From the IMG/VR virus record IMGVR_UViG_3300027971_000044, positions 17,487-81,486 of that record: a stretch of DNA of 64,000 nt. The stretch is one strand, 5' to 3'. Positions 23,707 through 34,692 of the stretch are shown here, in pieces. How positions within the stretch are numbered: position 1 is the first letter of the stretch; every line of letters begins with the position of its first letter. The position numbers and the translations under genes were made by a program. The notes beneath the pieces are model-generated. The model saw only the letters and a list, made by a program, of their open reading frames with translations, made no database searches and was not told where the DNA came from. This DNA is from a virus.

Positions 23707-26700
23707 ATGGCTGATGAAAATATTGTAACTAATATAGTTGCTAATGCAGATTTTTCAGGTCTTATTGCAGATGTCAATAAGGTTGCAGCCTCTCTATCAA
23801 AACTCCAAGCACAAATAATTCAGTCGGACGCAAGACTTGCAAGTCAAGTCGCTACGATGAACAGATCCTTTGGTGAAAACCTAAGAAGAACTGGTCAGTT
23901 TGCAACACACTTTGTTACCTTAACATCGGATGTTGAAAAGTTTGGCACCAACCTAGACAGGGGCCAAATGAAACTGAAGCAGTATTTTCAGACATTTAGC
24001 CAGCATACAAAAACACAAGGCGGATTAATTAGAGACCTTGCTAAACAGCAAGTAGCACTACAAAATGCAATCATACAGCCAATGGGCAAAAATGCTCAAG
24101 GGCTTATGCAATATAGCGTACATATTCCACAAGGTCTTGATGCAATAAAAAATAAGACTGCTCTTGCTAAACAAGAACTTCAAATCATGAATAAGGTTAT
24201 TCAAGATGGTGGAGTTCAAATGATTAACTGGGGTAAAAATACTCAGTGGGCAGGTCGTCAATTAACAGTAGGACTTACAGTCCCACTAGCAGCATTTGGT
24301 AAAGCAGCAGCCGATGCATTTAGAATGGCAGACGCAGAACTAGTAAGACTTACAAAAGTTTACGGTGGAGTTGCAGCTACATCAGCAGCAGAGCTTGGAA
24401 AAGTAAGAAGAGAAGTTACTGAAACAGCAAGAGATATTGCAAAGGCCTATGGTGTTTCATTTAAAGATACTATTACTCTTGCAGCAGATATTGCGGCAAC
24501 AGGTAAACAGGGTAACGAACTGCTAGCTTCAGTTAAAGAAACAAGCAGACTTGCAGTACTTGGTGAAGTAGATAGACAAGATGCCATGAAGGCAACGCTG
24601 GCAATTCAAAATACGTTTAAACAAAATACAGATCAGCTATCTGAATCAATTAACTTTCTCAACGCAGTTGAAAACCAGACATCAACAAGCCTTGCAGATC
24701 TAATTGAAGCAATTCCAAAAGCGGGACCAGTTATTCAGGGAATGGGTGGAAGCGTAAAAGATTTAGCACTTTATCTTACAGCAATGAAAGAAGGTGGAAT
24801 TAATGCTGCAGAGGGAGCAAATGCTCTTAAATCAGCACTTGCTTCCTTGATTAACCCAACAAAAGTTGCAACAGCAAAATTTGCAGATATGGGAATAGAC
24901 CTAGGCGGCATAGTATCAAAAAATGCTGGAAATCTTACTGAAACAATTTTAGAGCTACAAAAGGCATTAGATAACCTAGATCCTTTGCAAAAACAACAGG
25001 CTATTGAACAGCTATTCGGAAAGTTCCAGTTTGCTCGACTTAATGCTTTGTTCTCAAACTTAGGAAAGCAGGGAAGCCAAACCCTTCAGGTAATGGATTT
25101 AATGAAAGCTAGCTCTCAAGAATTAGCAGGAGTAGCGGGTCGAGAATTATCAATGGTAACAGAGTCTGCTTCTGGAAAATACAGAAGAGCAGTAGAAGGA
25201 TTAAAGGCAGATCTTGCAGGAGTTGGAGAAGAGTTTTTAAAGATTCAGACATTCTTTATTAATGTCGTAGACGGAATTATTAAGTTTATAAACAAATTAC
25301 CAGACCCAATTAAATCTTTGTTGACATTTGTTACAGGATTTACAGCAATCATTGGCCCAGTAATTATGCTAACGGGTGTTCTTGCTAACTTCTTTGGATA
25401 TATTATTAAGGGAGCTTCACACTTCAGATCCTTATTTAAAGGCGGAGAAGGCTGGAAGATGCTTACGCCAGAAATTTTGGCAGCACAAAAAGCAGGATCT
25501 CTTGTTGAACAAACATTTTATAGTGATGCAAAAGCAGCAACAGTATTAAAAACAGCAATTGCAGGGCTTGTAACAGAATTTGAATTACTACAATCTAAAG
25601 CAATGACAGGTGCAGTATCTGCAGGACCAGCAATTTCAACCGTAGCTGGCAACCTAGTGTCACCTGGTGGAATGGGAAGAGTTGTCAATCCAGATCATCC
25701 TTTAATTAGCCCTGAAGATACACGCTCAATGTCACATCTTAATCCAGTTGCTGGAATGACGCTAGATCAAAAATCACAACAAACAATTTTTAGCACAGTA
25801 CCAGGAGCGCCAAAGGTTAATCAAAAGATTGGAAACAACCCACAGATGTATATGTCTGGAGATCTTCCAAAGATTCCAGGACTTACATCAATAGGTGGAG
25901 CATCTACAGGTATTGTTGCAGCTGAAGCTGCTAAATGGCATGCAATGACAGGCGCACTTGCAATGCAATCAGAAACAGAAATTGCATTACTTAAAAAAGA
26001 AGTTCAAACTACGGGCTTAATAACATCATCATTATCTGATTCGTATCAAGCATTACTTCCTACAATGACTAAACTTACAGCAAATGCAGCAACAGAATCT
26101 GCAGCTATTGTTGCAGAACTTCAAGCAGGCAAAATAACTGTAGATCAAGCAAGATCTAAAATTATTCAATTAAATGCACAAGTAGAGTCTATGATTGCAC
26201 AGGCATCAATAGATATTGCAGGGCAACAAGGAAGATCAATCGGCTTAACAACAGTTCCCCTATTAAATCAACCAGTTGTAAATGCTGCTGGAAAATCTAA
26301 TATGAAAGAGCTTCTTCGACCAGGAAGAACTAGAAGTCTTCTTAATAAAATTGCGGGCGGATTAGGAGTAAGAACATTTGGTGCTGGGTACAGTACAGAA
26401 ACAACAATTCCAAAAAGATTTGCAAATGGCGGAGTTGTATACAGAGGTGATGGAAGTGATGATCCAGAACTTCAAGGTCCACAATTTATACCAATGGGAA
26501 CAGACAAAATTCCAGCAATGCTTACTGAAGGAGAATTTGTTGTAACAAAAGAAGCAACTGCTGCAAATCTGCCAGTGCTTCAAGCAATGAATAACAACCC
26601 TGCTCCATTAAAAATAGATACATCTAGGGGTCCAGTAAGGGCTCATGCATCTACTTCGGTATCAATGATGGGGCATCACGTAAGAGATGCATACGGAGAT

Positions 26701-29700
26701 CACCTCCCAGCTGGGATGGATGATTTTATAACAGCTTACCCAGATCAAGAATTATTAATTAAAGATGGTCAAATTTTAGGACTTTATAGAGAAGAGAATG
26801 ATGCTCTAAGAGTTGGAAAACGCGGACTTACAAAACAAGAACTTATTAGAGCTTTAGACGTTCCAGAAAGTAGATTATTTAAACATTTACCAGGAATGGA
26901 TGCACACACACAATCTACTTTAAAAAGTGATTTATTACATTTTGCAAATCAATTACCAGAAGGGCAAATGTTTCATGATGATACATTATCAGATATTTTT
27001 GCTAAATCTAAAAAGAAAACATTTGTATCTTTACCTCCAGCATCAAAAGAATCTTTTAAATCAGTAATTCAAGCTGCTTCAAAGCCAAAATATATAACTC
27101 AGGGCTCTCTTGGTAATTTAATGACGGGTGATGAAGTTCAAATGGGTTCTAAAGAGGCTCGTGCTAAAGCAGCAGGATCAACAATGACTTTTACATCACC
27201 ACAAAGAAAAGATGCAGTTATAGTTAATGGAAGAACGCACGAGTCTGGACAAACAAGAAGTTTTAGAAAATCAATACAAGATGATCCAAAAGCAGGTAGA
27301 CCAAATCCAAGATTAATAAAAACTCCATTTGCAGAAAAAATGGCTCAAGCGGCAATGACCGCTAGATGGAGAAGATCTGGCGGAACAAGGTATCCATCTA
27401 AGGGTGGATTAATGTATATGGCAGACGGCGGAATGGTTCGAGGTTATGCAAATGGAGGAATGGCTCAGGCACCTCAATATTTTGTAGACGGAACAGATGA
27501 TCCAGTAAAACCAGGAAGGATAACATTTGGGTCTGCTTACTCACAACAAAGAGAAAAGGGATTCGTCGGTAAGGGAATGGCTAGTGGACCTATGGCTGGT
27601 ATGGGTATCGGCATGGGCATGGGAATGGCTGGCGGAATGATGGGCGGACAAGCTGGACAAATAATGCAAATGGCATCTATTCTTCCAATGATGGCTCCAA
27701 ATCTTTTATCTGGTATTCCAAAGATGCTAGGAAACATATCTGGAGGATTAAAAGGAGTTGGCGGAGCCGCAGGCCTAGCTGGAAAAGCTATGGGAATGTT
27801 TGCAAATGCAGGACCATTGCTTGCGCTTACTGCAGCAATAACTGTATCTTATTTAGCATTTAAAAAGTTTAAGCAAGAGCAAGAACAGAATAGAATTGAG
27901 CAGTCTAACTCGATTGGAATTACTGAAAAGTCTGCAGCGGAAGCGGGAATTAAATATAATAACCTTTCTAATTCTATCAAGGCAGTTAATGATCAGCTTG
28001 AACTGACTAGAGCAAAAGGAAAGAATGCATATGAATCTCTTAACTCTTCAGGGGTACAAGGTTTAACTTTAAGCATAAAAGAGCTTAGAGATAATATCAA
28101 ACAAGCTAAAACAGATCAAAAAGAGCTAGTTGCCACATTTACAAATATTGATGAAGGCACAAAAGGACAAAGACAACAGAAAGTCCTGGATATTGCTACA
28201 AATTTAAAAACTCAAATGGTTGCTGCTGGCATGTCTGCTCAAGATGCAACAAATGAAATTTATTCAATTATATCTGCATCAGATAAAGCATCCATGGCAT
28301 TTAATGCTATATCAAGTAAAGGTTTTAGAGAAATTATAGACGCAACAACTGCAGCAGATTCAATGATTACTAAGCTTGGTAAAAATATGAATACTCTAAG
28401 CGGAGAAGATCTTGGTAATGCTATTTCTAATACTGCAGTAGCTTTAGAAGGTAATTTTCAAAAATTGTTAAAGACTAAAGATGAAAATGGAAAAATCCTG
28501 ACTCAACAAGAGGCCATGTCAAAAATGTTAAGCGATATTAACTCAAAGCAAGGATCTCAAACAACAATTACTCAAGGACAGATTGAAGCCCTTAAAAAAA
28601 CACAACCAGAGTTAGCGGCAATACTTAATACTTCTGACAATGTTGCAGGAATGTATGCTAAATGGAGATTGCTTCTTTCTGGAGTTAGAACGGATTTAAG
28701 TCAAATAAGTTCAGAACAAGCTCAATCTCTTGCAACATTTGAGGCTGCATTAGATTCTGCTATATCAGCATCAGAAAAAACATCTTCAGGAAGTGGAGTT
28801 ACATTTAAAGCTCAGTCTTCAATAGCGGCACTTCAAAAGTTAATTGCTGCGGGCGGACAAAAAGCAGCAGTAAATGCACAAAAAACTCAAGACCAGATTA
28901 AAGAAGAGATTAAGCTTATTGATAAAAAGATTGATAAGATTAATGAAGAGGCAGATGCTAGAAAGAAAGCCCTTGCTGCAACACAGTCTAAGGAAAATCT
29001 AGCACTTGAAATTCAAAAAGCTCAACTTGAATACGCCGACAAAATGGCTGCTGGAGATATGGCTGGAGCGGCACAAGCACAATTAAAGATAAAGCAGCTT
29101 GTTGGAGAAAGAGAAACTCAGAAAGCTATTGATGCAATTGAAGAGAATAGAGCAAAGCGTGAAAAGGCATTAATTGCTGAAAGAGAAAAGCTTCAGGCTT
29201 TATCAGATAAAGCTGCAAAAAATCTAACTAATGCTCAAAATAATGCTGCTTCTGCAACTGAAAGAATGAACAAGATTGATCAATATCAAAACGAGTATCA
29301 AAGAATTCAAAAAGAAAAAAATAGAGTCGATATAATTTTAGACAAAGATCCTGTTAACAAAGAAGCTTTAAAAGACAGGGACAATCTAGTAAGAGGGCCC
29401 TTGAGCAACCTTGCAAAACAAGTTTCTGCAGATGCTAAGGGTTCAGACAAAAATCTTGCAACAGAGATAAAGAAAATATTTACTGGAACTTTAATTGATA
29501 AAGACGGTAATTCAACAGCTGGAAAAGTAATTTTACCTAGAACAAAAGTTGCTGGAGGCTATAAAGAGGGAGATGCAGATAAAGCCCTAGCAAAAGATGC
29601 CGCTATCTCTAAAGACGCAGCAGAAAAAATTATGGGTGGAAAGTCTCTTGGAGATCTTTATAATGCATATATGGGAATTGGACCAGCTGGCTCAACTACA

Positions 29701-30249
29701 TCAAAAACAGCACTTCCAATTGCTGAAGATAAAGCTAAGTACGGAGGCAATACAAATAAAGGTGGGCTTTCTCAAATTGCAAAAGAAACAATTGTTAGAG
29801 AAAACAAATTAAAGGTTGGACAATTTTTTGAATATGGCGGTAATACATATAAAGTAGCAGCTTCAAATTATATTGTAAATCAAGGCCCAACTCCTATTAA
29901 GAAATCATTAGGCGGACCATTTGCTGCTGGACAACTTATGCAAATAAATGATAGAATTAATCCGTTAGGTGCACAACAAGAAGGAATGATGATTAGACCT
30001 GATTTCTCAGGAGTAATTTATCCTAATGCCGCAACAATGCCACAATATAATATTCCTTCATATTCTACATCAAGTGGAATTAAGCAAGGCGGAGCAGGAT
30101 CAAGCAACTCTAATGTTACAATTAATGCTACACTTAATTTTGCAGAAGCTCCAAAGAACGGAAGACAGCTTTGGAAAGAATTTAAAGATATTGCTAGATC
30201 AGAGGGTGCAAAAGTTGGAGAGACAGTACTAGTGGGAGGAATGAATTAA
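23707..30249 (+). CDS. Tape measure protein
   Basis: At 2180 residues this is the longest gene in the window. An N-terminal coiled region precedes a TP901-type core at about 200-530 (TAATSAAELGKVRREVTETA; LADLIEAIPKAGPVIQGMGG). Hydrophobic segments lie near 534-565 and 1368-1388, and a Gly/Met-rich stretch near 1294. The familiar IPAMLTEGEFVVTKEAT motif is near 936. A long charged coiled coil covers about 1718-1845. Residues about 960-1260 form an unrecognised soluble domain. At 0.15 nm per residue the length predicts a tail near 327 nm. It follows the chaperones, as expected, and sets tail length and may help DNA entry. Confidence 0.93.
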   Translation: MADENIVTNIVANADFSGLIADVNKVAASLSKLQAQIIQSDARLASQVATMNRSFGENLRRTGQFATHFVTLTSDVEKFGTNLDRGQMKLKQYFQTFSQHTKTQGGLIRDLAKQQVALQNAIIQPMGKNAQGLMQYSVHIPQGLDAIKNKTALAKQELQIMNKVIQDGGVQMINWGKNTQWAGRQLTVGLTVPLAAFGKAAADAFRMADAELVRLTKVYGGVAATSAAELGKVRREVTETARDIAKAYGVSFKDTITLAADIAATGKQGNELLASVKETSRLAVLGEVDRQDAMKATLAIQNTFKQNTDQLSESINFLNAVENQTSTSLADLIEAIPKAGPVIQGMGGSVKDLALYLTAMKEGGINAAEGANALKSALASLINPTKVATAKFADMGIDLGGIVSKNAGNLTETILELQKALDNLDPLQKQQAIEQLFGKFQFARLNALFSNLGKQGSQTLQVMDLMKASSQELAGVAGRELSMVTESASGKYRRAVEGLKADLAGVGEEFLKIQTFFINVVDGIIKFINKLPDPIKSLLTFVTGFTAIIGPVIMLTGVLANFFGYIIKGASHFRSLFKGGEGWKMLTPEILAAQKAGSLVEQTFYSDAKAATVLKTAIAGLVTEFELLQSKAMTGAVSAGPAISTVAGNLVSPGGMGRVVNPDHPLISPEDTRSMSHLNPVAGMTLDQKSQQTIFSTVPGAPKVNQKIGNNPQMYMSGDLPKIPGLTSIGGASTGIVAAEAAKWHAMTGALAMQSETEIALLKKEVQTTGLITSSLSDSYQALLPTMTKLTANAATESAAIVAELQAGKITVDQARSKIIQLNAQVESMIAQASIDIAGQQGRSIGLTTVPLLNQPVVNAAGKSNMKELLRPGRTRSLLNKIAGGLGVRTFGAGYSTETTIPKRFANGGVVYRGDGSDDPELQGPQFIPMGTDKIPAMLTEGEFVVTKEATAANLPVLQAMNNNPAPLKIDTSRGPVRAHASTSVSMMGHHVRDAYGDHLPAGMDDFITAYPDQELLIKDGQILGLYREENDALRVGKRGLTKQELIRALDVPESRLFKHLPGMDAHTQSTLKSDLLHFANQLPEGQMFHDDTLSDIFAKSKKKTFVSLPPASKESFKSVIQAASKPKYITQGSLGNLMTGDEVQMGSKEARAKAAGSTMTFTSPQRKDAVIVNGRTHESGQTRSFRKSIQDDPKAGRPNPRLIKTPFAEKMAQAAMTARWRRSGGTRYPSKGGLMYMADGGMVRGYANGGMAQAPQYFVDGTDDPVKPGRITFGSAYSQQREKGFVGKGMASGPMAGMGIGMGMGMAGGMMGGQAGQIMQMASILPMMAPNLLSGIPKMLGNISGGLKGVGGAAGLAGKAMGMFANAGPLLALTAAITVSYLAFKKFKQEQEQNRIEQSNSIGITEKSAAEAGIKYNNLSNSIKAVNDQLELTRAKGKNAYESLNSSGVQGLTLSIKELRDNIKQAKTDQKELVATFTNIDEGTKGQRQQKVLDIATNLKTQMVAAGMSAQDATNEIYSIISASDKASMAFNAISSKGFREIIDATTAADSMITKLGKNMNTLSGEDLGNAISNTAVALEGNFQKLLKTKDENGKILTQQEAMSKMLSDINSKQGSQTTITQGQIEALKKTQPELAAILNTSDNVAGMYAKWRLLLSGVRTDLSQISSEQAQSLATFEAALDSAISASEKTSSGSGVTFKAQSSIAALQKLIAAGGQKAAVNAQKTQDQIKEEIKLIDKKIDKINEEADARKKALAATQSKENLALEIQKAQLEYADKMAAGDMAGAAQAQLKIKQLVGERETQKAIDAIEENRAKREKALIAEREKLQALSDKAAKNLTNAQNNAASATERMNKIDQYQNEYQRIQKEKNRVDIILDKDPVNKEALKDRDNLVRGPLSNLAKQVSADAKGSDKNLATEIKKIFTGTLIDKDGNSTAGKVILPRTKVAGGYKEGDADKALAKDAAISKDAAEKIMGGKSLGDLYNAYMGIGPAGSTTSKTALPIAEDKAKYGGNTNKGGLSQIAKETIVRENKLKVGQFFEYGGNTYKVAASNYIVNQGPTPIKKSLGGPFAAGQLMQINDRINPLGAQQEGMMIRPDFSGVIYPNAATMPQYNIPSYSTSSGIKQGGAGSSNSNVTINATLNFAEAPKNGRQLWKEFKDIARSEGAKVGETVLVGGMN

Positions 30250-30731
30250 TGGCAAGCACAGTATATTTACCAGTAGGTTCACTTCTATATATTGACACCT
30301 CTACTACAGATACCCCGACATGGGTAAAGCTTTCAGAACATAACAGACAGCCAATGTCTATTGGACAAAACCGTATTCAAAAAGTAACTAGAATGAGCAA
30401 TGGAACACTTAGAAAGTTTTTTATTGCAGATAAAAGAGAATTTAGCACATCATGGAATATGCTTCCATCATTTTCAAATATGACAGTAGATGCAGGATAT
30501 GGAGCGGTAGATTTAAAATCATATTTTGAGGGAACTAAAGGACAAGGCGTATTTAAACTTAAGATAGTATATGGTAAGAATCAAACGACACCATTTGCGG
30601 ATAGAGAAGAAATATTTACGGTGTCTTTTACATCTTGCAGTTTTGAGGTAATAAAGAGAAACGTTAAAAATTTGTCAGCTGATCCAGCTCAAGAATTTTG
30701 GAATGTTTCTATTGCAATGGAGCAGGTATAA
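30249..30731 (+). CDS. Distal tail-like protein
   Basis: A 160-residue beta-rich protein, MASTVYLPVGSLLYIDTST, with RIQKVTRMSNGTLRKFFIAD and SFEVIKRNVKNLSADPAQEF. Position directly after the tape measure and size fit a distal tail or hub-adaptor protein. The TAATG overlap shows tight coupling to the next tip gene. Family assignment is by context. Confidence 0.6.
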   Translation: MASTVYLPVGSLLYIDTSTTDTPTWVKLSEHNRQPMSIGQNRIQKVTRMSNGTLRKFFIADKREFSTSWNMLPSFSNMTVDAGYGAVDLKSYFEGTKGQGVFKLKIVYGKNQTTPFADREEIFTVSFTSCSFEVIKRNVKNLSADPAQEFWNVSIAMEQV

Positions 30732-32980
30732 TGATTACCTCAGTTCCATCTACGAATAATACTGTCGTACAGAATTTATTTAAGCAGCAATCATCAGTTA
30801 AGATAAACACAGGCTGCACAATAGAATATAACATGAACTCTATGCTTGATAACATTACTGTTACATACCCATCTACCATGGATCAATATTATGCTAAATC
30901 TGAAAATGGTAAAGTAAATACTTACAAAAAGCTTTTTCCAATAGATTCAATTATTAAACCTTTTCGTCCACTTTACTCTGGAGTAAAGTATTTGATTTGG
31001 ACAACAGCACAAACAGATACTCCAGCAAATAGTTTTTATTCACCCAAGACATTAATTTATCCAAGAGCAACATCCCCACAAACAGATGGATATGAGTCTG
31101 CAGTTGCAACACTATACCCAAGAGTTTACTATCCTGGAGTAACAACTGCATATAAATATTGGGTTACGCCAATAAATCAAAACGCAGATTTAACTGTTAC
31201 ATACTCTCTTGTTTCCGCAACAATTAAAGAAGCATCCTCTTCTGGGTCTATTGTAACTTATAAAACATTGAATAACCATGGGCTATCTTCTGGACAAACG
31301 GTTACTATTACTGGCCTATCAACATCTGCTTTTAATTTATCAGCAAGCGTAATTGCTTCTACTCCAAGCCCTACATCTTTTACTATTGCATCATCTGCAA
31401 CAGGAGCTTGGGCAAGGGAGCAATCAGCAACGGCAACATTATCTGCAGCAACAAAACCTGCCGTATCAAATAAAATTGTTGCAAGATTTGAAAAAACACA
31501 TGCCCTTCCAAGCAACTACACAATGACAATTACATATTCAGACGCAACAACAGCAACGGTTGGGCCATCTACCGTAGATGCATCAGGTCAGGTCGTACTG
31601 TATTACAACGGAACTACTTGGACTACAACAGAGCCTTCTTCATATGCTACTCCTAAACTAATTAAATCAATTCGGCTTCAAGCAACAAACCCAGGCGGCG
31701 GGAAAGTATTAGGTGTTATTGAGCTATCAGCAAGATGGATAAAGGATATATCATCGGATATAGTTTCACTTGATATACAAAAAGAATCCTCTGCCAGCTC
31801 AGAAGATATATTACCAGTCGGTAAAATTACTGCAAACAGCCTAAGTCTGGATGTAGTTAAATATAATCAATCTAGTCTTGAATATGTTTCATATAATAGA
31901 GCATCAGATTTTGATATAACAAAGTCTTACTTAGTAAAAAATGCTGAGCTTAAGCCATATTTTTCAGTATATCATTCTGCAGGAACATATGGATCTGCAG
32001 GAGAATTATACGATAAAGTTCCACAAGGGTCTTACTATATAGACTCATGGAGCATAGGAGATACTGGGGAGGTGTCTTTAAATGCTTTAGATGCTGCCAA
32101 ATATTTAATGGATACATTAGCCCCAGATATTTTATGCGAGTCATACCCAGTAACTAGCATTATAAGAAGACTACTAGACTCAGTAGGATTTACAAGTTAT
32201 GAAATTAGAACTGCAACAGATGATAAGTCTATCCCAGTTATTAATTACTGGTGGACAAACGGATCAAAAACAGTTTGGCAATGCCTTCAGGAATTATGCC
32301 GTGACATACAGATGAATGCATTTTTTGATGAAAATAATATATTACAGTTTGCAAGCCGTGATTATATATATAATAAAAGTTCGATAGACTGGGCTTTTAC
32401 TTATGATGCAGATGGAACAACCCTTCCTAATATAATTGATTTTAATAAACAAGAAATTCCTTCTGCAAATCAAGTTAAAATTTTATGGCAAAGTCAGTTA
32501 ACATCCAACTATGCTGGTAACTCAGGAGACCTGTGGACTGATGAAGTTTCTTACCTAAGCGCTGGTGGTTTAAGATCTGACATTGCTGCGGACACATCAC
32601 CAGAAAATACTATTCTAGCGGTAGATGTAGAAACACTAGATCAATATAGTAATGCAACCTTGTATAACTACGCGGGTTATGTTATGATTGATTCAGAAAT
32701 AATTGAATATGATGCAATACAGTATCAATACACACCAATTGGCTCATACACATCCCAAAATGTTTGGGTTGCTTCCTCGTCAGATGTAAATAAATATAGG
32801 CATTTATCTAAGCCAGGATATTCGGATATAAATAAGCCAGCAGAATCTGCATACTTTAGACCAACAGGATTATATAGAGTAAAGACAAGAGGAGCGTTTG
32901 GAACTACATCAGCGTACCACGCAGCCTCCTCACTTACTGGGCTAGCGGACTGGTCTCAAAGAAAGGCTACGTGGGAATAA
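30731..32980 (+). CDS. Tail tip/baseplate hub protein
   Basis: 749 residues from the ATG overlapping the upstream stop (30729-30731); an in-frame ATG 33 nt earlier would overlap the previous gene and is rejected. The N-terminus is extended. Beta domains with PRVYYPGVTTAYKYWVTP come in the first third. The core contains SESYPVTSIIRRLLDSVGF-like sequence and WQCLQELCRDIQMNAFFDEN, a pattern of hub proteins that form the central tail-tip ring. The C-terminus includes AGYVMIDSEIIEYDAIQYQY. It probably anchors the fibres encoded downstream. Confidence 0.65.
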   Translation: MITSVPSTNNTVVQNLFKQQSSVKINTGCTIEYNMNSMLDNITVTYPSTMDQYYAKSENGKVNTYKKLFPIDSIIKPFRPLYSGVKYLIWTTAQTDTPANSFYSPKTLIYPRATSPQTDGYESAVATLYPRVYYPGVTTAYKYWVTPINQNADLTVTYSLVSATIKEASSSGSIVTYKTLNNHGLSSGQTVTITGLSTSAFNLSASVIASTPSPTSFTIASSATGAWAREQSATATLSAATKPAVSNKIVARFEKTHALPSNYTMTITYSDATTATVGPSTVDASGQVVLYYNGTTWTTTEPSSYATPKLIKSIRLQATNPGGGKVLGVIELSARWIKDISSDIVSLDIQKESSASSEDILPVGKITANSLSLDVVKYNQSSLEYVSYNRASDFDITKSYLVKNAELKPYFSVYHSAGTYGSAGELYDKVPQGSYYIDSWSIGDTGEVSLNALDAAKYLMDTLAPDILCESYPVTSIIRRLLDSVGFTSYEIRTATDDKSIPVINYWWTNGSKTVWQCLQELCRDIQMNAFFDENNILQFASRDYIYNKSSIDWAFTYDADGTTLPNIIDFNKQEIPSANQVKILWQSQLTSNYAGNSGDLWTDEVSYLSAGGLRSDIAADTSPENTILAVDVETLDQYSNATLYNYAGYVMIDSEIIEYDAIQYQYTPIGSYTSQNVWVASSSDVNKYRHLSKPGYSDINKPAESAYFRPTGLYRVKTRGAFGTTSAYHAASSLTGLADWSQRKATWE

Positions 32981-34692
32981 TGAGTGCATATAGAGAGTAT
33001 GAAAGTTACATTCCTCAGTCAACTACCAATATTGGTGCCATACCAGAAATAACTTTTGTTTCAACATCATCAATTTCTGTAAAAATTTCTAAAACAAACA
33101 TGACGGTAGAACCAGCAAGCTATTCTGTAACATACTATAAATTAGATTCAGTCGGAGTTATTGTCTCTGGCACCTCTCAAACGGTAACAAAAACTGAAAA
33201 TCCATTTACAATAAGTGATCTTTCAACAAATCAATCCTATGGAATTTCTGTAAAAGCAAGCAACGGCAGCACGTTCGGCAATACTGTATATCGATCATTT
33301 GCAACTCCAATTGAGTATAATGTTGCAGGATATAAAGGCACTGTTGTAGATATTAATAAAGCCGCAGCCGCAAAATCATTTTTAAGAATGTCTAACAGCT
33401 CAACTAGTCCAAAAGAATATTCTGTTGCGTATAGAACATTTACTGCAATAACATTACCAACAACTACTTTCTCATATGCTGGACTACCTTCTTATATTCA
33501 AGAAGCAATAAATTCATACTCAACAAGCCATTACGCATTTGGTACAAAGATGTTCTTAGAGTCTATTATTGATAGAACAAAACAGTCTGCAGGGTTTGGA
33601 TTCTTTGTAGACGGTCAGGGAAATGACGGATATTATATCTTAATTGACAGCACAGAAACAGCAGGTGCCGTTAATAAAAAAGAAGTCAGGATATGTAAAG
33701 TAAAAGGCGGAGATATACGTGTATTAAATGACACTCAAAAAAATACAGTAACAAGTCTTAATGGGGTATACGGCGGAAGATCTTATGATATTGATGTTAA
33801 GGTTAAAGTAAATCTATCAACCGTAAAGATAAATGTATATATAAACGGATTTTTAATTACAGCAACAGACAGCTCTGGAGTGTATGAGGATGAAAATGGA
33901 AAAAGCTCTGTCAACCAAATATTAAAACCAACAAAAACAATTGCCATAGTTTGTAAATATGGAGAGGCTATATTTGATTATGTCTACGGAACGGACATTT
34001 TAGAAAAATCATATAACGACTCTGAATTTGTAAGCAACATGTACAGAGGATCCTTTTCCAACGACTATTTAAATACTGGGTTTGGAGATATTATATATAA
34101 TAACTCAATAGAAGAAGATAATCAATTAAAACCAGTGGGCCTTGATGAGTTTGGTACATCGGTTAGAGAAATTAGAAAGGTATCTTTAAGATATAATAGC
34201 GCACCAGCATACCCTATTAAATTTTCAACAGGCCTGAATACATCGGTAAAACTCCTTGGCTCAAAGCTTAGCAATTTTGGAGGAGAGGCCTATGTCCTTA
34301 ATAACAGCTCAGCGCTTACCCCACTAAATGATGAAAAGGCTGCAACTTTTTATTTGTATGGAGACACTATTGCCCCATCTGGAACCCTAGAGTATAATTC
34401 CGACATATTGTCTGATTATATAAATCAGGAGCCAGTAGTATTTGAGTCCTCGTGGCTACAGAACCTTTCAGATGTAGAGGCTTTAGGCACATGGATTAAA
34501 AATAATATTGTAAATAAAGGTAAGCTAATTAATTTATCAGTTTTTGGAAACCCATTTATTGCAGTTGGCGACATAGTCTCTGTCAAGTATTCATATCAGG
34601 GGTTAGACGGCACACAAAAATTTATAGTTACAAATGTTAGACATACGTTTAGCGAAGGTCTAGATACGGAGATCACATGTCGATCCTTATAG
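32980..34692 (+). CDS. Minor tail protein with FN3-like and jelly-roll domains
   Basis: 570 residues from the ATG that overlaps the previous stop. Residues about 20-110 form an FN3-like domain (PASYSVTYYKLDSVGVIVSG). A LamG-like sandwich spans about 125-350 (GFGFFVDGQGNDGYYILIDS; VKINVYINGFLITATDSSG). The C-terminal part ends GTQKFIVTNVRHTFSEGLDT, a common end of tail-tip proteins. The segment TSPKEYSVAYRTF echoes TSAKEYKTNVQ in the protein at 35496. Confidence 0.65.
   Translation: MSAYREYESYIPQSTTNIGAIPEITFVSTSSISVKISKTNMTVEPASYSVTYYKLDSVGVIVSGTSQTVTKTENPFTISDLSTNQSYGISVKASNGSTFGNTVYRSFATPIEYNVAGYKGTVVDINKAAAAKSFLRMSNSSTSPKEYSVAYRTFTAITLPTTTFSYAGLPSYIQEAINSYSTSHYAFGTKMFLESIIDRTKQSAGFGFFVDGQGNDGYYILIDSTETAGAVNKKEVRICKVKGGDIRVLNDTQKNTVTSLNGVYGGRSYDIDVKVKVNLSTVKINVYINGFLITATDSSGVYEDENGKSSVNQILKPTKTIAIVCKYGEAIFDYVYGTDILEKSYNDSEFVSNMYRGSFSNDYLNTGFGDIIYNNSIEEDNQLKPVGLDEFGTSVREIRKVSLRYNSAPAYPIKFSTGLNTSVKLLGSKLSNFGGEAYVLNNSSALTPLNDEKAATFYLYGDTIAPSGTLEYNSDILSDYINQEPVVFESSWLQNLSDVEALGTWIKNNIVNKGKLINLSVFGNPFIAVGDIVSVKYSYQGLDGTQKFIVTNVRHTFSEGLDTEITCRSL

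Noticed and set aside
30698-30730. Longer in-frame start of the tail hub gene
   Set aside because: It would lie inside the preceding gene. The ATG at 30731 overlaps that gene's stop as TAATG, the common arrangement here. The same reasoning was used at 3562, 6374, 11156, 32980, 54381, 58634 and 62732.
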